Positions 25,002 through 34,870 of a DNA stretch of 64,000 bases are shown here, piece after piece. The stretch spans positions 186,001 through 250,000 of the forward strand of contig JAHHHM010000006.1 in the NCBI GenBank assembly GCA_019359355.1, written 5' to 3'. Under the pieces are notes generated by a model. The model had not been told where the DNA came from and ran no database searches. It worked only from the letters and a program-made list of their open reading frames with translations. How positions within the stretch are numbered: position 1 is the first letter of the stretch; every line of letters begins with the position of its first letter. The DNA comes from Microcoleus vaginatus WJT46-NPBG5 (GTDB lineage Bacteria; Cyanobacteriota; Cyanobacteriia; Cyanobacteriales; Oscillatoriaceae). Position numbers and translations under genes: made by a program.

Positions 25002-25052
25002 AAAAAGACGCCTGAAGGGCAAGAAGACTCGCCATCATTCAGGCGTCTTTTT
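25002..25052 (+). terminator. strong terminator after rpsU
   Basis: AAAAAGACGCCTGAA pairs over all 15 positions with TTCAGGCGTCTTTTT, around a 21-base loop. The A-run and T-run make it work on either strand. Confidence 0.9.
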
Positions 25053-25216
25053 GCAAATTTACTACCTGAAATTATTGTTTTTTTTAGCCGGCAACCCAGG
25101 AAAATCAGGGAATTTGAGATTGTCTGATTTGCTGAGGAAAAATTGACAGTACACAACGTAGCACTCAAGCATCTGAGGAGGGAATATTTGGCACAAGCAA
25201 AAGGAAGAATTCAGGC

Positions 25217-26170
25217 ATGATAGAAGCATTTAAAATAGAGCTGCCTACTGTTAGCAGCGCCCTGGCGCTAGCCGGCTATCAAGAAGAAAATTTAAAAACA
25301 CTGGCACGGCAAACCGGCGCGAAACTTGTGCTGCGCGGACAAGATTTATTGATTTCTGGAACAGAAAATCAAATCGATTTGTGTCGCCGGCTAGTACGTT
25401 CCCTCGAAGAGTTTTGGAAACACGGGAAAAGCATTTCTCAAGTCGAGATTCTCACAGCCCGTCATGCTTTAGACACGCATCAAACTGACGAGTTGCAAGA
25501 TTTACAGCACGATGTTTTGGCGAAAAGCCGTCGTGGAGAAGAAATTAGAGCCAAAACCTTTCGGCAGCGGCAATATATTCAAGCGGTACGCAATCACGAT
25601 CTAACCTTTTGCATCGGACCAGCCGGCACCGGCAAAACTTATCTTGCCGCCGTCCTCGCCGTCCAAGCACTGCTGGCAAATCAGTATGAAAGGCTGATTT
25701 TAACTCGCCCTGCCGTAGAAGCCGGCGAAAAGCTGGGCTTTTTACCAGGGGATTTGCAACAAAAAGTTGATCCCTATTTGCGCCCTCTCTACGATGCCCT
25801 CTACGAATTTATCGAACCTGAAAAAATTACCAATTTGATGGAACGGGGTGTGATAGAAATCGCTCCCTTAGCATATATGCGAGGCCGGACCCTCAACCAT
25901 GCCTTTGTGATTTTGGATGAAGCCCAAAATACAACGCCGGCTCAGATGAAAATGGTCTTAACTCGTTTGGGTTCCCGTTCCCGTATGGTTGTCACCGGCG
26001 ACATTACCCAAACCGATTTGCCGGCGCACCAAACTTCAGGATTGGCAGCCTCTCAAAAAATCCTGCAACACGTTGAAGGCATTGCCTTCTGCAACCTCAC
26101 GCAAGCTGATGTTGTGCGCCATGCCCTGGTGCAGCGCATTGTCGCCGCTTATGAAAAGTATGAAAATTAG
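25217..26170 (+). CDS. phoH: PhoH family ATPase
   Basis: A cytoplasmic PhoH-type P-loop protein of 317 residues. Walker A is GPAGTGKT (134-141), Walker B is FVILDEAQNTTP (with D234-E235), and a sensor-like VVTGDITQTDLP follows. Residues 1-80 form a KH-like N-terminal part. PhoH proteins are ATPases linked with RNA handling and, in some bacteria, with phosphate starvation; the exact task is unsettled. The next gene starts 12 bases after the stop and is probably cotranscribed. Confidence 0.93.
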   Translation: MIEAFKIELPTVSSALALAGYQEENLKTLARQTGAKLVLRGQDLLISGTENQIDLCRRLVRSLEEFWKHGKSISQVEILTARHALDTHQTDELQDLQHDVLAKSRRGEEIRAKTFRQRQYIQAVRNHDLTFCIGPAGTGKTYLAAVLAVQALLANQYERLILTRPAVEAGEKLGFLPGDLQQKVDPYLRPLYDALYEFIEPEKITNLMERGVIEIAPLAYMRGRTLNHAFVILDEAQNTTPAQMKMVLTRLGSRSRMVVTGDITQTDLPAHQTSGLAASQKILQHVEGIAFCNLTQADVVRHALVQRIVAAYEKYEN

Positions 26171-26182
26171 CCAGTCAATCGA

Positions 26183-26587
26183 ATGAGTAGCACCCTGAAA
26201 GAATTTCTAGAATCTTGCCACACCCTCGGCACCCTGCGCCTGATTGTTACTAGCAGTGCAGCAGTTTTAGAAGCTCGTGGAACCATTGAGAAATTGTTTT
26301 ACGCCGAGTTGCCAAAAGGCCGGTATGCAAATATGCACACAGAAGGCTTCGAGTTTCACCTGAATATGGACAAAATCACACAGGTAAAATTTGAAACCGG
26401 CGAAGCGAAACGAGGCAATTTTACTACTTATGCCATTCGCTTTCTCGATGAAAAACAAGAGTCGGCTTTAAGCTTATTTCTCCAGTGGGGCAAGCCAGGA
26501 GAATACGCACCGGGACAGGTGGAAGCATGGCATCAAATGCGAGAGCAATACGGCGAAATTTGGGAACCTGCGCCTTTGGAAGCATGA
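26183..26587 (+). CDS. ChuX/HutX-like protein
   Basis: A 134-residue soluble protein (TLRLIVTSSAAVLEARGTIE; FEFHLNMDKITQVKFETGEA; LFLQWGKPGEYAPGQVEAWH). From memory this cyanobacterial family is annotated as ChuX/HutX-like heme-binding protein, but I cannot verify a heme site from sequence. It lies 12 bases behind phoH and 55 bases before the DUF6816 gene, all on the same strand, so an operon is likely. Confidence 0.6.
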   Translation: MSSTLKEFLESCHTLGTLRLIVTSSAAVLEARGTIEKLFYAELPKGRYANMHTEGFEFHLNMDKITQVKFETGEAKRGNFTTYAIRFLDEKQESALSLFLQWGKPGEYAPGQVEAWHQMREQYGEIWEPAPLEA

Positions 26588-26642
26588 AGAGGGATAGGGC
26601 GAGTTCTCCATCCTCAGTTTTTTGTGCTTATTTCTCCTGCCT

Positions 26643-27482
26643 ATGAAAATTATTTGGAATTTGTGCTTAATTTTGCTTTTGTGGCTCTGGTGGGCTGCCG
26701 GCGCGACGGCTGGGCCGCTGGCTGAGCGGATGGCGCAATTTCCTGAGTGGCAGAATAAGCCGCCGGTGAGAGCGGCTCAAGGGGATTTGATCTATCCAGA
26801 TTGGATGGCAGGCACTTGGAGCGTTACCAGTACGCTGATGGAGACAGTCGCACCTTTGGCACCGGCTCTTGTCACGCCTGGATTTGAGGGAAATCGTCAG
26901 TATCTCAATCAGCCGGTGACATTTCCTGTGCAGTTTGTGGGAGAAAAATCCCTGAAGCGTCGCACCCTTAACGCAAATCTAATACCATTATTTAATTTTT
27001 TTGTCAATAAAAATTTAACCCTTGAACCCGTTTCAACGAAAGGAAAATCTGTCAAAACCGGCCCAGTGGTTGCAGATAGAGCCTTCAATGGGTTAAATAT
27101 TGCACGAGCCTATTTGGGTGAGAGCGCCGTTTCCAGTGTCAAAGTCGATCCGAATTCTCCCAGCCGGCAAATTACCCAACTGCGAGGCGGAAGCCAGCTT
27201 GTTTCAGTCGTTACAGGTCGAGGAAGTGAGACACCGGCACCTGATCAATTTATAGCCACCGAAGTCAGTCAGCAAGTATTTCGAGGCGGGACAACGCTGT
27301 ATTTTAACGAAGTAGAAACCACAACATTCTATCAGCAACAGCCCTCAGAGATGCCGGTGATTCAAGCACAGCAAGTCAGCGCCATCTATCTATCACCACA
27401 AGATCCAGACTACTTTGCAGCCAACGGACGACCTGTAGCGCTTTATCGCTATGATTTGGAACTATTGCCGGCAGCAGAATGA
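26643..27482 (+). CDS. DUF6816-type exported protein
   Basis: A 279-residue secreted or thylakoid-lumen-type protein. The N-terminus MKIIWNLCLILLLWLWWAAG followed by ATAG is a clear signal peptide, which is why I take ATG 26643 rather than TTG 26622. The mature part is a beta-rich lipocalin-like domain (YPDWMAGTWSVTSTLMETVA; FPVQFVGEKSLKRR; VALYRYDLELLPAAE), as in the cyanobacterial and chloroplast DUF6816 family. The function is unknown. It follows the ChuX-like gene closely. Confidence 0.75.
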   Translation: MKIIWNLCLILLLWLWWAAGATAGPLAERMAQFPEWQNKPPVRAAQGDLIYPDWMAGTWSVTSTLMETVAPLAPALVTPGFEGNRQYLNQPVTFPVQFVGEKSLKRRTLNANLIPLFNFFVNKNLTLEPVSTKGKSVKTGPVVADRAFNGLNIARAYLGESAVSSVKVDPNSPSRQITQLRGGSQLVSVVTGRGSETPAPDQFIATEVSQQVFRGGTTLYFNEVETTTFYQQQPSEMPVIQAQQVSAIYLSPQDPDYFAANGRPVALYRYDLELLPAAE

Positions 27483-27541
27483 GTCCTCAGTCCTGAGTGC
27501 TGAGTTTTGAGTGGTTAGTTTTGAGTTTTGAGTAGTTAGTT
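27481..27541. repeat. heptamer repeats (GAGTCCTCAGTCCTGAGT type)
   Basis: Tandem 7-base units of the form GAGTTTT, GTAGTTA and CAGTCCT directly follow the stop codon of the DUF6816 gene. Confidence 0.7.
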
Positions 27542-27756
27542 TCAGTTGGAAGCCAAAAGACAGAGGCACCCTTTATTTAAGGTTAAAATCGAAAAATTTT
27601 CAAAACTATCTGTATTTATCTGTGTGTGGCTGCCGGCACACTACGCTATCATCTGTAGCTTTTATAAAAAATATTCGCATTTGCAAAAATCTCTTTATTT
27701 AAAAAAGAGAACTATAAAAAAAGGTGACTGCATCGGCATCCGATAGCCTAAAATTA

Positions 27757-29916
27757 TCAAACATTTGAGTTTGTCCGTGAAGGCTGAGAATTGGATTCTA
27801 TTTGCGATTCACTCAACGTCACCGGCAGCCAAATCGTAAACGTCGATCCCTGACCCAACTCACTGCTAACTGTAATATCTCCCCCCATCATTTGGCAAAA
27901 CTTTTGGGTAATCGTTAGTCCCAGTCCTGTGCCGCCATAATTGCGAGTTGTCGAGTTATCCGCCTGGGTAAAAGGCTGGAACACCTGAGCACTTTGCTGC
28001 GGAGTCATCCCAATGCCGGTATCGGTGACAGAGAAAATGATCCAACGTGAGGGAGAATTTGAACCGGCCAGAGAGTGAGAGAGTGAGGAAGCAAAAGATT
28101 GCGAGTTTTCTGCGACTCTGCCATTATCGCGTTCACCGGCTTTGTACTTCAGTTCGGCTGCCGTATCTACTGTCAGCGTAATTTTCCCCTGCTTAGTAAA
28201 CTTAGCGGCATTACTCAGAATATTGAGCAGCGCTTGCCGAACTTTACTTAAGTCAAGCTGCATCGAGCCAATATCATCAGGACAATGAACCGTAAGTGTA
28301 TTGGCATTTTTGTCTGCTAGCGGCTGAATGGTAGTAACAACTTCCCAGATCAGCGTCGATATTTCAAAAGTTTCTACATGAAGCGTCATACGTCCCGCTT
28401 CAATCTTAGATAAATCCAGAATATCGCTGATCAAAGAAAGCAGTTGTTTGCCGGCTGAATTAATTTTCAACAGGTCTTCAACAAATGCATCTTCGCCGGC
28501 ATCTTCGGCTTCCTCTTGCAGCATTTCACTGTAACCAATAATCGCATTCAGCGGCGTCCGCAACTCATGACTCATATTCGCCAAAAACGCACTTTTCGCC
28601 CGGTTGGCTTCTTCAGCCGCTTCTTTCGCTAAACGGAATTCTTCGGCCCGCTGGCGTTCTGTAATGTCCTGAACCGTGCCGGTGAGACGAACCGCTTCTC
28701 CTGCCTGGTTTAGAATAATTTCCACTTGCTCGTGAACCGTGCGTTGAGTGCCATCTGAGCGCACAATTCGGTAATCGATACTATAAGGTGTGTGATCGCT
28801 TAATGCCTGAGTTAAGGACTCGTTCACCAGTTCTCGGTCATCTGGATGAACAAATTGCAAAAAAGTCTCGTGTGCAGGGCGAATCGTACCGGGAGAAAAT
28901 CCGACAAGGCGATAAATTTCATCTGACCAAGATAAATGCTGTTTCATCAAATCTAAGTCCCAGTTTCCCAACTGAGCAATCCGCTGAGCATTCGCCAAAC
29001 TCGCTTGATTTTCCCGCAGCGATACCTCTGCACGCTGGCGTCCGGCAATGGCAGCAGCCAAAACCAGAGAAGTGAGAGCAAGCACCGCAGTAAAGGCTTG
29101 CAAAGTCAAAATCGCCTCGCCGTCATTGCCTGTGTGCTTGAGGAAAGGGCCACTTTCCCTTGCGACACCCCACAGGGCAAAACCAGAAAAAATCAAGTTA
29201 GCGAGGACAGTTCCCCCTTGGCCAAATCGCAAAGCTCCCCACACCATAAATGGAAACGGCAGATACTCAAGGGGATAGCTGGCAATATACACCCGCGTTC
29301 TTGAACAGAAAACAATCCAACCGATGCCCAACAGCAGGCAGATCCAGCTAGTGACTTCAATGAGGTAGCCAAAACGTTTATTGTCCGGCCACTCGCGCCA
29401 TCTGAGTAACAGTGGGGTTAAGATCGCCACACCCATGACGCCGCCAACCCATATACTCCACCACAGGGACTCAAATTCGGCCCACCGATGGATGCCGGCT
29501 AAGCACAAGGTCAAGGTATCGAGGCTAGCATTGATTAGCATCGATACCATTGCGCCCAAGAAGAGCGAAACGACATCTCGCGGGCGTTCAAATGAAGAGC
29601 GAAACCCCATGCGGTTGAGCAGTTTTAAGCCGGCTACCGCTTGCAAGGCACTGCTGGCGCTGATCCCTAAAGCAACAAGCCAGGACACCCCGTGTGAGAG
29701 AGCAAAGAAAAAAGCACCCAACCCAACCCCAGGCCAAAAGCGTTGCCCGTAAACGATAAGTGCTGCCAGGGCAATACCGGCCGGCAACCCCACGGGCGAC
29801 GCCAGCACATCCATTCCCGGAATCTTAGTTGCGAGAACTGCCGCGCCAAAGTAAGCCGCAGTGAGAACACCCACCGAAATCAAATACCGCCACTGCCGCG
29901 TCTGGAGCCAGGTCAT
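27757..29916 (-). CDS. MASE1-PAS hybrid sensor histidine kinase
   Basis: A membrane-bound histidine kinase of 719 residues. Residues 1-295 are a MASE1 sensory domain with about eight membrane helices. A PAS domain follows at about 305-425. HisKA has the H-box [19 protein letters not shown] with His450 as phosphoacceptor. The ATPase domain shows VTDTGIGM and [14 protein letters not shown]. There is no receiver domain and no response regulator gene next to it, so it is an orphan kinase with unknown partner. The signal is unknown; PAS may bind a small ligand. Confidence 0.93.
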   Translation of the reverse strand: MTWLQTRQWRYLISVGVLTAAYFGAAVLATKIPGMDVLASPVGLPAGIALAALIVYGQRFWPGVGLGAFFFALSHGVSWLVALGISASSALQAVAGLKLLNRMGFRSSFERPRDVVSLFLGAMVSMLINASLDTLTLCLAGIHRWAEFESLWWSIWVGGVMGVAILTPLLLRWREWPDNKRFGYLIEVTSWICLLLGIGWIVFCSRTRVYIASYPLEYLPFPFMVWGALRFGQGGTVLANLIFSGFALWGVARESGPFLKHTGNDGEAILTLQAFTAVLALTSLVLAAAIAGRQRAEVSLRENQASLANAQRIAQLGNWDLDLMKQHLSWSDEIYRLVGFSPGTIRPAHETFLQFVHPDDRELVNESLTQALSDHTPYSIDYRIVRSDGTQRTVHEQVEIILNQAGEAVRLTGTVQDITERQRAEEFRLAKEAAEEANRAKSAFLANMSHELRTPLNAIIGYSEMLQEEAEDAGEDAFVEDLLKINSAGKQLLSLISDILDLSKIEAGRMTLHVETFEISTLIWEVVTTIQPLADKNANTLTVHCPDDIGSMQLDLSKVRQALLNILSNAAKFTKQGKITLTVDTAAELKYKAGERDNGRVAENSQSFASSLSHSLAGSNSPSRWIIFSVTDTGIGMTPQQSAQVFQPFTQADNSTTRNYGGTGLGLTITQKFCQMMGGDITVSSELGQGSTFTIWLPVTLSESQIESNSQPSRTNSNV

Positions 29917-30009
29917 ATCTGTTTACAGTTCCCTATAATTTGGGCGAGGAACCTTTTTTTCTTCGCGCCAGAATGCACCCATTATTTCCTAATCTTATTA
30001 ATACCTCTT

Positions 30010-30483
30010 TGACACTCTCCGCGCTAAAGCGACGGAGATTCTTGGTTCACCGACTCGCCGTTAGTAGGTTCCTTTGAGTTTGAGGGTTCCTATTTTTTTC
30101 TCATCTCGGAAAGTGAGAGTCTTGCGATTAAGAGAAAGTTTCCATCCTGATGTTTTGTCTTCAACCGAACGACAATGCTTTTTAAATTTTGGGTAGCCTT
30201 TTTTCCCAAAAATTTTCTGCTTGCAATTGTCAAAGAAGCGAGCAATAGCACTCCCAGCGCGTTCAGCCGCCGCCTGTCTAGCCTGAGAGTTTACTTCGTT
30301 AGCAAAGGGGAATTCGGTCGCGAGTACCGCGCAATATTTATTGATCTCGTGTCTGCCCATCCCTCGATTGTCCATCCAATAACGCAAACACTTGTTCTGA
30401 ATGAACTGACAGGTGCGAATCGCCTCATCAATAGCGCGATACTGAGCTTCTTTTTCTTTAACCTTGAACTCGTAAACAATCAT
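30010..30483 (-). mobile_element. IS605-family remnant with truncated tnpB
   Basis: The frame 30483-30061 encodes 140 residues matching the N-terminal third of IS605-type TnpB/OrfB (RAIDEAIRTCQFIQNKCLRY; AERAGSAIARFFDNCKQKIF; KKGYPKFKKH). The RuvC-like catalytic part and zinc finger are absent. Directly downstream, 30017-30037 forms a hairpin (CTCCG-CGC/GCG-CGGAG with one bulge) as at the right end of such elements. It looks like an internal deletion joining the tnpB start to the right end. The element is not autonomous. Confidence 0.75.
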
Positions 30484-31034
30484 AGTTTCGACCTAATTTG
30501 CCCAATCTTATCTTATTTTTTTTGAGATAAAGCTAGGAGTTAAGTTTTGTATCGGCTCTATAAAGCGTTACCTTGCCTTTATCGGTCAGCTTAAGCTAGA
30601 CGGTTTTCGGCTGCGTCAACAATAAAAATTGCTCATAACATGGCTAATTTGGCTCAATTTTTATATGAAGGCTGCAAATAAAGAGACCGGCAAAATTAAA
30701 CATGACTTTTGAAGCGGGGGCAGCCGGCGAGGAGGTGGGACTCCAGCACGTCCCTTGGGTAGGGACTTTTGATGGGGCACTTGGTATGGGGCAAGGCTGC
30801 GCCAACCTAAAAATCTGGGGCGAAAGGTATTGTGTTTATTACCGACCGCGCTTTTAACCCCTCGATTCGCCTATGCCGGCCACCGGAATATGCACCCTCA
30901 CTGGAGAACTCTCCCTTGTAGGGATAGAGCATCCAAAATATTATCGCCGATATGCTTGACGATTGCTTCAGGGTGACTACTTCTCTTAACTCCTTTGTCT
31001 AGAATCAAAAACAAGCGACCGAAGGAATAGAAGA
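30484..31034. other. intergenic gap with repeat module
   Basis: No gene is visible in 551 bases. Positions 30772-30822 hold one copy of the GGGGCAAGGCTGCGCCAACC module. GTCCCTT(G)GGTAGGGAC at about 30750-30765 is a small hairpin. The remainder is AT-rich. Confidence 0.55.
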
Positions 31035-31742
31035 TTATCCTGGGTTAATTGTGCCATCGGGCATCGTCGCGCCATTCATCGCGGCACCGGCTAGATTGGT
31101 GTGGTCGAGGATGGCATCTGTTAAATTGGCATTCCACAGGATCGCGTTGACTAATTTTGTGCCGCTTAAGTGTGTGCGAGTTAAGTCTGCACTTGTTAAA
31201 TTTGCCTCGCTTAAGTCTGCACCTGTTAAATTCGCTCCCGTCAAGTTGGCTTTTTGCAAGATCGCTGAGGTGAGTTTGGTGAAGGTGAGATGGGTGCCGG
31301 TCAGATTCGCTTCCGTTAAATCTGCACCGGCAAGGTTGGCTTTATTTAAATCTGAGCCGGTGAAATTGACGAATTTCAAATTCGCGGCGGCAAGATTGGC
31401 ACTGAACAGTCGTGAGCCAATAATTTGCATTTGTGTTAGTGATAATCCCCCCAAGTCAGCGCCGGTTAAATCTGCGCCGATTAGATTTGTCTCATAAAAT
31501 TTTGCCTGCGTGAATTTGGCCCCGATCAGACAGGCACTGGCTAAATTTGTGCTGACCAATTCTGCTCCAAAAAGGTTCGCGCCGGCTAAATTTGTCCCCA
31601 CTAAGAAGGCGTGGTTGAGTTTTGCCCCAGCGAGATTTATGCCCGTTAAATTGGTGACTCTCAGATCGGTTCCGCTGAGGTCTACACCGCAGAAATTTCT
31701 TTCCCCGCCGACATATCGTTTTATAAGTTCTTCAGCTTTCAT
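31035..31742 (-). CDS. pentapeptide repeat protein
   Basis: A 235-residue protein that is almost wholly A(D/N)LxX pentapeptides (for example LTGANLTGADLSEANLTSAD), predicted to fold as a right-handed square beta-helix. Such proteins are very common in cyanobacteria and mostly of unknown function. I prefer the Met at 31742 (MKAEELIKRYVGGERNF, the usual opening of this type) to the upstream ATG at 31769. It follows the PilB-like gene on the same strand by 62 bases. There is no signal peptide, so it should be cytoplasmic. Confidence 0.9.
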   Translation of the reverse strand: MKAEELIKRYVGGERNFCGVDLSGTDLRVTNLTGINLAGAKLNHAFLVGTNLAGANLFGAELVSTNLASACLIGAKFTQAKFYETNLIGADLTGADLGGLSLTQMQIIGSRLFSANLAAANLKFVNFTGSDLNKANLAGADLTEANLTGTHLTFTKLTSAILQKANLTGANLTGADLSEANLTSADLTRTHLSGTKLVNAILWNANLTDAILDHTNLAGAAMNGATMPDGTINPG

Positions 31743-31804
31743 GAATTGTCTGTATTTTATATACCACAAGCTTTACAAGCGCTTGTTACGAAAAACCATA
31801 ACAT

Positions 31805-33493
31805 TCAACTTGCTACCCCAGACTCGATGCCGGCGGCTACAACGGTTCCCCCTTTACGTCGCAAGGCGCTACGATGCAACACTCGCAAAACTTCCTCCAC
31901 CGTTGTAATGCCGGTTGTCACTTTTTCTATTGCCGCCAACCGAAAAGATGCAAAGCCACTTTGATTGAGGTAACGGTGCAGTTGCGTCATTGTCCCTTCA
32001 TAGATTAGCTGTTGCACCATCTCATCAATATCCAAAATTTCTACAATTGCTTCGCGCCCCAAATAGCCAGAATTAAAGCAATTGGCACACCCCCGCCCCT
32101 TCCGCCAGTTATCTGGTTTTGCCTGCTCGCGTTCTAACCCCAGCACTTGCAAATCTTGATCGCTTGGGGTATAGGGTTCAGTACAGTGGGGACAAACGCG
32201 ACGCACCAAGCGCTGGGCAACGATTCCTAAGAGGGCATCACTAATCAAACCGGGATCAGGGCCAATATCTTTTAAACGGGGAATGGCACCGACCGCATCG
32301 TTAGTGTGCAAGGTGGTAAAAACTAAGTGGCCGGTAAGGGCTGCCCGGATGGCGGTTTCTGCGGTTTCTTGGTCGCGGATTTCCCCGACCATAATGATGT
32401 CTGGATCTTGACGCAAAATCGCCCGCAGGCCGGCGGCAAAGGTCATGCCGGCTCGTTCGTTGACTTGGGTTTGCGTGATCCGGGGCAAGACGTATTCTAC
32501 CGGATCTTCGACTGTGACGACATTCACATATTCTTTAGCAACTGATTGCAAACTGGTGTAAAGTGTGCTTGTTTTTCCAGAGCCGGTCGGGCCGGTGAGA
32601 ATGATCATGCCTTGGGGCTGGCTTAACCAATTTTTAAACGTCGCCAGGTTTTTTTGAGAAAAGCCTAAGTCTTCCATATTGGAAAACGGGTTCTGTTGGG
32701 GTAATAACCGAATCACGGCTTTTTCCCCGCCCACACAAGGCAGGGTACTCACTCGCATATCCAAACCCACTTCATCTTGACCGGCAGCATAATTTTCTCC
32801 GATCCGCCCATCTTGAGGCCGCCGGCTTTCCGCAATATCCATATTGGACATCACTTTAATCGCCACAACCATTTGCCGGCTAATTTCGCGAGGTAAGGTC
32901 GTAATATCGCGCAGCACACCATCAATGCGATAGCGCACCTTTAAGCCTTCTTGCATCGGTTCTAGATGAATATCACTCGCCCGATTGCGTAATGCCCCAG
33001 AAATCAACGTTCTAATCCGCCCAATTTGGTTAACCGCTTTGGAAAGATAGATTTCCGTGGTTTCGCTGAGATCTTCTCTTTCTTCTTCGCCGGTGAGGGG
33101 ATTCACCAACGGGGCGGAACTAATGCGGTTGGGATCAAGCTTTTGTGTGTGATACCAAGAGCGATAGCTTTTATCGTCAATTGGTATGATTTTGATGTTG
33201 CTGAAGGTGCGCTCGCTGAGATAGTCCATCTCTTCATTCGAGACTTCTACAGGACTGCCCAAATAGTAGCAGTTGCGCCACAGCAGCAAGGGGATCACCG
33301 GCGGCAACTGTTTTCTATCTGGAAATTCTCGAAAAAAGCGATAACTCACTTCTCGATCAAGCAGTCTCAGGTTGAGCAAACCGTTTTGATCGACCAGCAA
33401 CCGAAGTGCTTGTTCGCAAGTGATCACCTGATTTCTAAGCTGTTGCCAAGCAGATTGGATAGCTGGAGAAGTTTGCATAGGGGTTGCCGGCAT
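31805..33493 (-). CDS. GspE/PilB family secretion ATPase
   Basis: A hexameric assembly ATPase of the type II secretion/type IV pilus family, 562 residues. The Walker A motif GPTGSGKTSTLY is near residue 300; TVEDPVEYVL, RAILRQDPDIIMVGEIRD (Walker B) and GHLVFTTLHTNDA follow. A zinc site is present as CPHC then CANC. It is about 100 residues shorter than typical PilB, with a reduced N-terminal domain, so it may be a second GspE/PilB paralogue. No pilC or pilM genes are next to it; pilT is at 60154. Met 6 (33478) is another possible start. Confidence 0.88.
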   Translation of the reverse strand: MPATPMQTSPAIQSAWQQLRNQVITCEQALRLLVDQNGLLNLRLLDREVSYRFFREFPDRKQLPPVIPLLLWRNCYYLGSPVEVSNEEMDYLSERTFSNIKIIPIDDKSYRSWYHTQKLDPNRISSAPLVNPLTGEEEREDLSETTEIYLSKAVNQIGRIRTLISGALRNRASDIHLEPMQEGLKVRYRIDGVLRDITTLPREISRQMVVAIKVMSNMDIAESRRPQDGRIGENYAAGQDEVGLDMRVSTLPCVGGEKAVIRLLPQQNPFSNMEDLGFSQKNLATFKNWLSQPQGMIILTGPTGSGKTSTLYTSLQSVAKEYVNVVTVEDPVEYVLPRITQTQVNERAGMTFAAGLRAILRQDPDIIMVGEIRDQETAETAIRAALTGHLVFTTLHTNDAVGAIPRLKDIGPDPGLISDALLGIVAQRLVRRVCPHCTEPYTPSDQDLQVLGLEREQAKPDNWRKGRGCANCFNSGYLGREAIVEILDIDEMVQQLIYEGTMTQLHRYLNQSGFASFRLAAIEKVTTGITTVEEVLRVLHRSALRRKGGTVVAAGIESGVAS

Positions 33494-33998
33494 CGGGGGC
33501 GGTAGTGCTGATTGTCAGGATAACAGAAAGCTTACGGGCTGTTGATTTAACGGCAGATTGGAAGGTCAATTTGCTGCCGGCAACCCCTATGGGAGGGTAT
33601 TATTTTTAAATGTCGGCATTTTTGCTCACTTCTTTGGTCAAATTCTGCCCTTAGCAAGCTATACTCCCTTTTAAGTTAGTAGTAGTTGAGCGCACAGGCG
33701 TTGCCGGGTTTGTCAGTTCGGTTGCTCTCTACTCAGTTGCCACCCTCCCGATTACTACTAATTTTCATTAAATGCGTGAGATTGAAAACCTGTAGTTCCA
33801 AATATAGAAACACTACTGGTTAAAAATACCATGCGAGTTTTTTGCAAAAATTTTAAGAATCAGATCCTTGCACTGTAGATGATTTGAGGCGATTTCGGGT
33901 GTTGCGGTTAAAATACGGATACCCGATCAGGTTATGTGTCTTTATCGGCTACAATAAAAATTGTAAAAAATGTAAGCAGTTGAGAGTTAAAAGCAAGC
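33494..33998. other. divergent intergenic region upstream of cysH
   Basis: This 505-base region lies between divergent transcripts and should hold promoters for both. No gene is visible. A 9-bp inverted repeat, TTAGTAGTA (33676-33684) with TACTACTAA (33753-33761), spans 68 bases and may be incidental. Confidence 0.5.
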
Positions 33999-34730
33999 AT
34001 GGTCTGCTCCGAAGAAGTTCAAATTCAAACTTCCTCTCTTGACCTGGATGAACTCAACCAGAGATTTGACACAGCCCATCCAAGAGAGATTCTCGCCTGG
34101 TGTATCAGAAATATTCCGACAGGACTGGTGCAGACCAGTGCGTTTGGAGTGAGTGGCATGGTGACGATGGATATTCTATACCGCGAACTCAAACCAGAGC
34201 CGCCCGTGCCGGTGCTGTTTCTCGATACGCTGCATCATTTCCGCGAAACCTTAGAACTTGTTGAAAACTCCAAGAACCTCTACAACTTGGATCTGAGAGT
34301 CTATAAAATTGAGGGCGTAGACTCTCGCGAAGCCTTTGCCGAGGAGTATGGCGAGGCGCTGTGGGAAAAAGACGTTCAGAAATTTCATTACATTACTAAA
34401 GTTGAACCGCTGCAAAGAGGTTTGGCAGAACTGAATACTGTCGCTTGGCTTACCGGCAGGCGGCGAGATCAAGCAAGCACTCGCGCGGTGATGCCGGTGT
34501 TTGAACGCGATATTAAGCATCGGATTAAAGTCAATCCTTTAGCCAACTGGACGCGCAACCAGACTTGGGCTTATGTGATGGAAAATAATGTTCCTTACAA
34601 TGTCCTGCATGACCGAGGTTATGGCAGCATTGGCGATGAACCGCTGACAACGCCAATTGCAAAGGGCGAAGATGAACGGGCCGGTCGGTGGCGTGGCACA
34701 GCGAAAACTGAGTGTGGAATTCACATTTAA
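33999..34730 (+). CDS. cysH: phosphoadenylyl-sulfate reductase
   Basis: Thioredoxin-dependent PAPS reductase (PAPS to sulfite) of assimilatory sulfate reduction, 243 residues, cytoplasmic. The pyrophosphate-binding part SAFGVSGMVTMDIL, the LFLDTLHHF segment, GRRRDQASTR and the C-terminal catalytic ECGIHI (Cys239) are present. The CC...CxxC cysteines of [4Fe-4S] APS reductases are absent, so PAPS is the likely substrate. ATG 33999 gives the usual length. A terminator follows at 34754. Confidence 0.95.
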   Translation: MVCSEEVQIQTSSLDLDELNQRFDTAHPREILAWCIRNIPTGLVQTSAFGVSGMVTMDILYRELKPEPPVPVLFLDTLHHFRETLELVENSKNLYNLDLRVYKIEGVDSREAFAEEYGEALWEKDVQKFHYITKVEPLQRGLAELNTVAWLTGRRRDQASTRAVMPVFERDIKHRIKVNPLANWTRNQTWAYVMENNVPYNVLHDRGYGSIGDEPLTTPIAKGEDERAGRWRGTAKTECGIHI

Positions 34731-34753
34731 GCCGGCAGCTACAATAACAAAAA

Positions 34754-34790
34754 CCCCGTCTTTGCTATTAAGCTAGGCGGTTTTTTTTTG
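34754..34790 (+). terminator. terminator after cysH
   Basis: CCGTCT (34756-34761) pairs with AGGCGG (34775-34780), including one G-U pair, and is followed by nine T residues. An A-run lies upstream. Confidence 0.75.
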
Positions 34791-34870
34791 CTTATTCTGT
34801 TTCTAACCACGTTGAACCAAGTCGCAGCAAGCTAGAATAACTATTTATAGTACCAAGCTAATTAACCGAA

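Noticed and set aside
24858-25127. An 89-residue + strand frame overlapping rpsU
   Set aside because: It runs through the rpsU coding region in another frame and across the rpsU terminator; the 57-residue bS21 frame is the real gene.
27546-27746. A 66-residue frame downstream of the DUF6816 gene
   Set aside because: AT-rich, Lys-rich composition, no ribosome binding site and no recognisable pattern; it lies next to heptamer repeats.
31035-31908. + strand frames of Ala/Lys/Pro-rich sequence over the pentapeptide gene
   Set aside because: They are the antisense image of A(D/N)LxX repeats.
33676-33761. 9-bp inverted repeat upstream of cysH as a regulator site
   Set aside because: Low-complexity TAG repeats about 240 bases or more from the gene; too weak to call as an operator.
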